A DNA stretch of 64,000 nucleotides. Origin: Pseudonocardiaceae bacterium YIM PH 21723 (GTDB lineage Bacteria; Actinomycetota; Actinomycetes; Mycobacteriales; Pseudonocardiaceae). The stretch is from positions 1-64,000 of the forward strand of contig QZFT01000089.1 in assembly GCA_003600225.1 (NCBI GenBank), given 5' to 3'. Position 1 is the stretch's first letter. Every line of letters starts with the position of its first letter. Both the position numbers and the translations under genes were made by a program. Positions 60,012 through 64,000 of the stretch are shown piece by piece. The notes beneath the pieces are model-generated. The model was not told the origin of the DNA and made no database searches. It worked only from the letters and a program-made list of their open reading frames with translations.

Positions 60012-61214
60012 GTGCGAACCCAGCTGACCCGCAAAGTGGCGACCGCGATCGGCGCGGTCGCCGTCCTGTTCTCCGCCCTGTGTGTGCCCGCCTCGGCCGG
60101 GCCGCTCGGCGCGGTGCTCGGCACCGATGATCCGACAGCGATCTCCGGCAGCTACATCGTCCAGCCGGCCGCGTCGGAATCACGGGGGCTGCTCACCGGA
60201 CTCGTGCAGAACCTGCTCGGCGCGCACGGCGGAAGCGTGCGCCACACCTTCGACGGCGTGGGCATGTTCTCCGCGAACCTGACCCCGTTGCAGGCGGCCG
60301 CGCTGGCCGCCGACCCGCGGGTGGCCAGCGTGGAGCAGAACCGGATGTGGACCATCACGGACACCCAGGCAAATCCGCCGTCCTGGGGCCTGGACCGGCT
60401 CGACCAGCCCGCTCTGCCGCTGGACAACAGCTATACCTGGAGCGCCAACGGCTCCGGGGTGCACGCGTATGTGATCGACACCGGCGTCCGGATCTCGCAC
60501 GAGACGTTCGGCGGACGGGCCGTGAACGGCTACGACGCGGTGGACGGCGACAACATCGCCCAGGACGGCAACGGCCACGGCACCCACGTGGCGGGCACCA
60601 TCGGCGGCAACGAGTTCGGCGTCGCCAAGGGAGCCACGCTGGTGGGCGTCCGGGTGCTGAACGACCAGGGCAGCGGCTCGACCGAGCAGGTCGTCGCCGG
60701 CATCGACTGGGTCACGCAGAACGCGGTGAAGCCGGCCGTGGCGAACATGAGCCTGGGCGGCAGCAAGGACACGGTGCTGGACAACGCCGTGGCCAAGTCC
60801 ATCGCGTCCGGCATCACCTACGGCATCGCGGCGGGCAACGGCCTGCCCCTGCTGGGCATCGCCACCGACGCCTGCGGCACCTCGCCGGCCCGGGTTCCGT
60901 CCGCGATCACGGTGAGCGCCACCGACATCAAGGACAAAAAGGGCAGCTTCGCCAACTACGGCAAGTGCGTGGACATCTTCGCGCCAGGCGTGAACATCAC
61001 CTCGTCCTGGGGCACCGGTGACACCGACACCAAGACGATCAGCGGTACCTCGATGGCCACGCCACACGTGGTGGGCGCCGCCGCCATCTACCTGTCCACC
61101 CACCCGGGCGCCAGCCCGCAGGAGGTGTCGGACGCCCTGGTCAACGGCGCCGCCAGCGGCGTGGTGAAGAGCCCCGGCCCGAACTCGCCGAACAAGCTCC
61201 TCCAGGTCCGCTAA
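60012..61214 (+). CDS. Secreted subtilisin-family serine protease (S8)
   Basis: This 400-residue exported protease has a signal peptide ([22 protein letters not shown]) and an inhibitor-like propeptide (about 40-112; SGSYIVQP to [10 protein letters not shown]). The subtilisin domain has the triad Asp156 (VIDTGVR), His189 ([11 protein letters not shown]) and Ser347 (SGTSMATPH), plus oxyanion Asn276. It is of the proteinase K type. GTG 60012 is preceded by GGGAGGTACGCG. A long perfect inverted repeat separates it from the convergent FCD gene. Confidence 0.93.
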   Translation: MRTQLTRKVATAIGAVAVLFSALCVPASAGPLGAVLGTDDPTAISGSYIVQPAASESRGLLTGLVQNLLGAHGGSVRHTFDGVGMFSANLTPLQAAALAADPRVASVEQNRMWTITDTQANPPSWGLDRLDQPALPLDNSYTWSANGSGVHAYVIDTGVRISHETFGGRAVNGYDAVDGDNIAQDGNGHGTHVAGTIGGNEFGVAKGATLVGVRVLNDQGSGSTEQVVAGIDWVTQNAVKPAVANMSLGGSKDTVLDNAVAKSIASGITYGIAAGNGLPLLGIATDACGTSPARVPSAITVSATDIKDKKGSFANYGKCVDIFAPGVNITSSWGTGDTDTKTISGTSMATPHVVGAAAIYLSTHPGASPQEVSDALVNGAASGVVKSPGPNSPNKLLQVR

Positions 61215-61279
61215 CACTTTCCATGGAAAATGCTCCCCGCGGTGATCACCACCAACGGGAGCATTTTCCATGGAAAGTG
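61215..61279. terminator. Large inverted repeat with two TTTCCATGGAAA cores
   Basis: Perfect 23-base arms (61215-61237 and 61257-61279) start CACTTTCCATGG and end CCATGGAAAGTG, around a 19-base loop. Each arm itself contains the self-complementary TTTCCATGGAAA. It lies between convergent genes and is a probable bidirectional terminator. Confidence 0.75.
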
Positions 61280-61285
61280 CTCCTC

Positions 61286-61909
61286 TTAAGGCTTTTCCAG
61301 TTCACGCAGAACAGAGATCAAGGCGAGCGCGGACGGCTCCAGCAGGGCCCTGGTCAGCTTCTCCGTCTGCTCGGCGTTCCCCTCGGCGATCGCCTCGACC
61401 ACCCCGCGGTAGCCGCTCAGGTCACGCAGCTCCAGCTCGGCCACCGGCACGATGGTCTCCAGGAACGGCTCCGACGCCGCGCGCAGATCGTCCACGATCA
61501 GCCGGAACACCACCGATCCGGTGCCATCGGCCACCGTCTGCCAGAAGCTGAACGCCAGTTTCTGCCGGGCGACCATGTTCTCCGTGGCCGCCATCCGGTC
61601 GACGAGCTCCGTCAGCGGCCCGGCCAGCTGCGGACCGGACCGCTCGGCCGCCATCGCGGCCATGCCCGGCGTGCCCTGGAGCCGCAACTCCACCATGCTG
61701 CGGGAGACCGCGAAATCCTCCGCACCGCCCGCGGACATCAGCGAGGGCAGGGTCTCCATGCCCTGCGGCCGGCGGATGACCCGCAGCCCCGGCCGGAACT
61801 TGAACCGGGAGAAGCGCTCCAGCGCCGTCCGGTAGGCCTCCCGAGAGGTGCCCAACCTGTCAGCCAGGGTCAGCTTCTCCTGGATTCCCGGATCGGCCTG
61901 CTCGTCCAT
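61286..61909 (-). CDS. FCD-domain protein lacking the GntR DNA-binding domain
   Basis: This 207-residue protein matches the C-terminal ligand-binding (FCD) half of FadR/GntR regulators. VSRSMVELRLQGTPGMAAMAAERS, ENMVARQKLAFSFWQTVADGTG and VFRLIVDDLRAASEP align with the same region of the neighbouring full-length regulator at 62623-63348 (VGRSIVETRLQLGP, AVDYWDLLVDAAD, VYRLLYNGLRAAYEP). The first 45 residues (EQADPGIQEKLTLADRLGTS) are not a winged helix. It is intact and ends in the terminator region, so it is not simply a broken gene. It may bind ligand or heterodimerise. Confidence 0.75.
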   Translation of the reverse strand: MDEQADPGIQEKLTLADRLGTSREAYRTALERFSRFKFRPGLRVIRRPQGMETLPSLMSAGGAEDFAVSRSMVELRLQGTPGMAAMAAERSGPQLAGPLTELVDRMAATENMVARQKLAFSFWQTVADGTGSVVFRLIVDDLRAASEPFLETIVPVAELELRDLSGYRGVVEAIAEGNAEQTEKLTRALLEPSALALISVLRELEKP

Positions 61910-61930
61910 GCCGGAAACCGTAGCGGGTCG

Positions 61931-62626
61931 TCACGCCAGGCCGTGCAGTCGCTTCGCGGTCGGCGAACTGGGGATCGACTGCGGATCCGGATAGGTGCCC
62001 AGCACCCGGTCGGCGGTGCCGGAGGAGGTCACGGTGAACCAGTAGTGCTCGTCCTTGTAGTGGTGCAGCCGGTGATCGCGCCAGATCGCCTTGTAGACGC
62101 GGCTCTTCGGCTTGTAGTCGGTGTGCACCAGGTAGTGCGTCCACTCGTAGAGCAGGCCGAACACCGTGATGGTGACCAGGAAGGTGAGGCCGAGGGCGGT
62201 GCGCGGGAAGGCCAGCAGGCCGATCGCGGCGAGCACGGCGACCGTGACCAGCAGCGACTTGAACGGGATGAAGGACAGCGGGATGTCGCGCGGCAGCACG
62301 TGGTGCTTGCGGTGCTCGCGGGCGTACTCGGTGTCCAGCGTGCGACCGAAGATCTTCACCGGCTTGGCGTGCAGCACGTAGACGTGCACGACCCACTCGA
62401 AGAACGGGAACGCCACGATCATGATCAGTGGCGTCAGCGCGTCCCACAACTGCCAGTCGCCGACCAGTAATCGACTGGTCAGCGCGATGACGAAGGCGAC
62501 GGCGATGACGATCGGCGACGGGTGCCGCCAGAATCCCCGCGCGGCCTGGCCCAGGGTCAGTTTGGCCTTGCGAGCACCGGTGATGCGCGCTTCGTCCTCG
62601 GCCAGTCGCTGCTCGGCGGTGCTCAT
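61931..62626 (-). CDS. Fatty-acid hydroxylase / sterol-desaturase family di-iron protein
   Basis: This 231-residue membrane enzyme has the histidine clusters of the fatty-acid hydroxylase superfamily: HVYVLH, HRKHH, HYLVHT and HRLHHYKDEHYWF, separated by hydrophobic stretches. They bind two iron ions for hydroxylation or desaturation of a lipid. ATG 62626 overlaps the FadR-type regulator stop by four bases, so the two are co-translated. The FCD-only gene lies just downstream, giving a three-gene lipid-modification unit with its own regulators. Confidence 0.88.
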   Translation of the reverse strand: MSTAEQRLAEDEARITGARKAKLTLGQAARGFWRHPSPIVIAVAFVIALTSRLLVGDWQLWDALTPLIMIVAFPFFEWVVHVYVLHAKPVKIFGRTLDTEYAREHRKHHVLPRDIPLSFIPFKSLLVTVAVLAAIGLLAFPRTALGLTFLVTITVFGLLYEWTHYLVHTDYKPKSRVYKAIWRDHRLHHYKDEHYWFTVTSSGTADRVLGTYPDPQSIPSSPTAKRLHGLA

Positions 62627-63348
62627 TCGGCCTCCTCGAGTTGCTGGAACACGGTGAGAAACATCTCGGTAGCGGGGGTGAGCAACTCGGTGGCCGCGCG
62701 GCGGGCGGCCTCCTCGTAGCCGGCGACGATCACGTCGGCGAGGCCCTGGTAGAGGTCGACCTGGTCGACCTCGGCGGACATCAGCGAGCCGAGGGACTCC
62801 AGCACCGGCTCGTAGGCGGCGCGCAGGCCGTTGTAGAGCAGCCGGTACACGATGGAATCCGCCGCATCGACGAGCAGATCCCAGTAGTCGACGGCGGCTC
62901 GCGCTCGCTCGACCTCATCGGCGGCATCGCCGATGCGTCCCACGACGGCGGCCAGCTGCGGTTCCAGCTCCGGCGTCCGGCGGCGCGCGGCGAGCTCGGC
63001 GATGTTCGGCCCGAGCTGCAGCCGGGTCTCCACGATGCTGCGGCCGACCCGCCAGTTGAACTCGCCGTCCGGCTGGACCAGCAGCCGGGGCAGCAGGTCG
63101 AGTCCGCCGATCTGCCGGTAGTCCTGCACGGTGGTGGCGCCGCCCTGGCGCACGTCGACCAGGCCGGACTGTGCCAGCCGCTGGAGGGCCTCGCGTACGG
63201 CGGGACGGGAAACGCCGAGCAGTTCGGCCAGCCGTCGTTCGCTGGGCAGGCTGTCGCCGGGCGCCAGCTTTCCGCTGACCATCTGTGCCATGAGCTGCTC
63301 GAATACCTCGTCCGGCACCGATTTCCGGGACACCCGCTGGAACTCCAT
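62623..63348 (-). CDS. FadR-type GntR regulator
   Basis: This 241-residue regulator has a GntR winged helix at about 8-75 (LMAQMVSGKLAPGDSLPSER, AELLGVSRPAVREALQRLAQ) and an FCD effector domain from about 95. It probably senses an acyl-CoA or organic acid and controls the hydroxylase operon, of which it is the first gene. ATG 63348 has GGGGGC upstream. The 5' side is an R1 palindrome (63421-63474) and the carboxylase gene. Confidence 0.88.
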   Translation of the reverse strand: MEFQRVSRKSVPDEVFEQLMAQMVSGKLAPGDSLPSERRLAELLGVSRPAVREALQRLAQSGLVDVRQGGATTVQDYRQIGGLDLLPRLLVQPDGEFNWRVGRSIVETRLQLGPNIAELAARRRTPELEPQLAAVVGRIGDAADEVERARAAVDYWDLLVDAADSIVYRLLYNGLRAAYEPVLESLGSLMSAEVDQVDLYQGLADVIVAGYEEAARRAATELLTPATEMFLTVFQQLEEAE

Positions 63349-63420
63349 GCCCCCGAAACTAACCCGCCGCCCGGCAGGTGGTCAAGTGGTCAGACCAGTA
63401 AAATTCCGAAGCGGTTACCT

Positions 63421-63474
63421 CCGAAGTTGGCGATGTTCGGGCTCGTTCCTCGCCGCGAACATCGCCAACTTCGG
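63421..63474 (-). repeat. R1 palindromic repeat (GGCGATGTTCG arm, reverse loop)
   Basis: CCGAAGTTGGCGATGTTCG, loop GGCTCGTTCCTCGCCG, then CGAACATCGCCAACTTCGG. The A-to-G change in one arm (GGCG for GACG) is matched in the other (CGCC for CGTC), keeping the pairing. It lies 9 bases past the carboxylase stop (minus strand). Confidence 0.92.
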
Positions 63475-63483
63475 AAGCGGGGG

Positions 63484-64000
63484 TCAGACGGGGGTGACGC
63501 CGTGGCGGCGGTTGCTGAAGTGGCGGTCCTTGCCGACGGCCGCCGCGAGGCGGGAGATGATCTCCTGGCGGAGGTTCTCCGGCTCGACGATCGTGTCGAT
63601 GACCAGCTCGCTGGCCAGCCGCAGGATGTCGATGTCGACCTCGTACTCGTCCCGCTTGGCCTTGACGAACGCCTCGCGCTCGGTCTCGTCCTCGATGGCG
63701 GCGATCTTGTTGGCGTACACCGCGTTGACCGCGGCCTCCGCCCCCATCACCGCGATCTTCGCCGTGGGCAGCGCGATGGTGGCGTCCGGCTCGAACCCGG
63801 GTCCGGCCATCGCGTACAGGCCGGCGCCGTAGGCCTTGCGCACCACGACGCACAGCTTCGGCACGGTGGCCTCGGAGATCGCGGTGATCATCTTGGCGCC
63901 GTGCCGGATGATGCCCTGGCGCTCGACTGAGGAGCCGACCATGAAGCCGGGAACGTCGGACAGGAAGACCAGCGGCACGTTGAACGCGTCGCAGAGCTGC
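63484..64000 (-). CDS. Acyl-CoA carboxylase beta subunit, C-terminal part (cut by window end)
   Basis: The 5' part of this gene lies outside the window. The visible 172 residues are the C-terminal half of a carboxyltransferase beta subunit (AccD family). FLSDVPGFMVGSSVERQGII and ARKAYGAGLYAMAGPGF-like VRKAYGAGLYAMAGPGFEPD form the CoA/biotin oxyanion holes; ALPTAKIAVMGAEAAVNAVYANKI follows. It transfers carboxyl from biotin to an acyl-CoA. Related enzymes include propionyl-, acetyl- and methylcrotonyl-CoA carboxylases, and the substrate cannot be assigned from this part. The reading frame is open to base 64000. Confidence 0.9.
   Translation of the reverse strand, partial: QLCDAFNVPLVFLSDVPGFMVGSSVERQGIIRHGAKMITAISEATVPKLCVVVRKAYGAGLYAMAGPGFEPDATIALPTAKIAVMGAEAAVNAVYANKIAAIEDETEREAFVKAKRDEYEVDIDILRLASELVIDTIVEPENLRQEIISRLAAAVGKDRHFSNRRHGVTPV

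Noticed and set aside
1-64000. tRNA, rRNA or riboswitch genes
   Set aside because: I saw no cloverleaf with a conserved TTCGA/TTCAA loop context, no rRNA and no recognisable riboswitch core. A covariance scan would be needed to be sure about small ones.
1-64000. Insertion sequences or integrases that would explain the accessory blocks
   Set aside because: No transposase, integrase or resolvase motif is visible in any credible gene; only the palindromic repeats hint at mobility.

Overview
This 64 kb window is GC-rich actinobacterial chromosome with frequent GTG starts. It looks like a mycolate-type or pseudonocardial actinomycete. That is inferred from a WhiB2-like regulator, F420 genes, the rhamnosyl-GlcNAc linker genes (wbbL, rmlB, rmlD), LytR-CpsA-Psr (LCP) ligases, an EspG-like protein, a SARP regulator and snapalysins. 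The backbone keeps the order of the Mycobacterium tuberculosis Rv3258c-Rv3277 region: DUF3499, Rv3259-like, whiB2, fbiA, fbiB, manB/manC, wbbL, rmlD, rmlB, LCP, TIGR03089 (Rv3268), fadE25, purE, purK, GtrA. Blocks of accessory genes are spliced between the backbone genes.

Layout. 0.2-10.1 kb: DUF3499, a zincin-like protein, a large GT2/polytopic membrane protein, two DUF3592 membrane proteins, whiB2, an M50 protease, fbiA-fbiB and a NUDIX hydrolase. 10.1-13 kb: MerR/MFS divergon, a composite repeat block and an AlkA-like glycosylase. 13-23 kb: mannose-1-P guanylyltransferase, wbbL and a glycosyltransferase cluster (GT4, GT4, GT2, GT2-GT4 fusion, GT4). 23-32 kb: a cassette bounded by near-identical palindromes, holding a SARP regulator, a secreted CHAP protein, a secreted DUF1906 (GH25-like) protein and a secreted GH78 alpha-L-rhamnosidase. 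The CHAP and DUF1906 proteins carry the same six-unit propeller-like repeat. 32-40 kb: rmlD-rmlB, then three consecutive LCP proteins. 40-49 kb: TIGR03089, DoxX, two snapalysins, an excalibur protein, a methyltransferase, fadE25, an LctP-like permease with a divergent LysR gene, and an AraC regulator. 49-57 kb: purE-purK, a degenerate GGDEF protein, a sigma factor fused to its own anti-sigma and surface domains, an AbiEi/DUF559-like protein, an HD protein and an acyl-CoA dehydrogenase. 57-64 kb: GtrA, an inositol-monophosphatase-family (HisN-like) phosphatase, EspG, a secreted subtilase, an FCD-only protein, a fatty-acid hydroxylase, a FadR-type regulator, and the end of an acyl-CoA carboxylase beta subunit cut by the window edge.

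Most of the backbone serves cell-envelope construction: activated mannose and rhamnose, the linker glycan, glycan ligation to peptidoglycan and glycosyltransferases. The accessory cassettes mostly encode secreted wall-active or proteolytic enzymes and their regulators.

The strongest non-coding signal is a set of intergenic palindromic repeat families. R1 is a ~55 bp palindrome (arm CCGAAGTTGACGATGTTCG, loop containing GAGGAACGAGCC) with nine full copies and two solo half sites. A second, composite family (D-C-GTCCACWGTGGAC-F2-B) occurs twice, with further separate copies of its B and F2 modules. R1 copies bracket several accessory genes, including both ends of the SARP/lytic-enzyme cassette.
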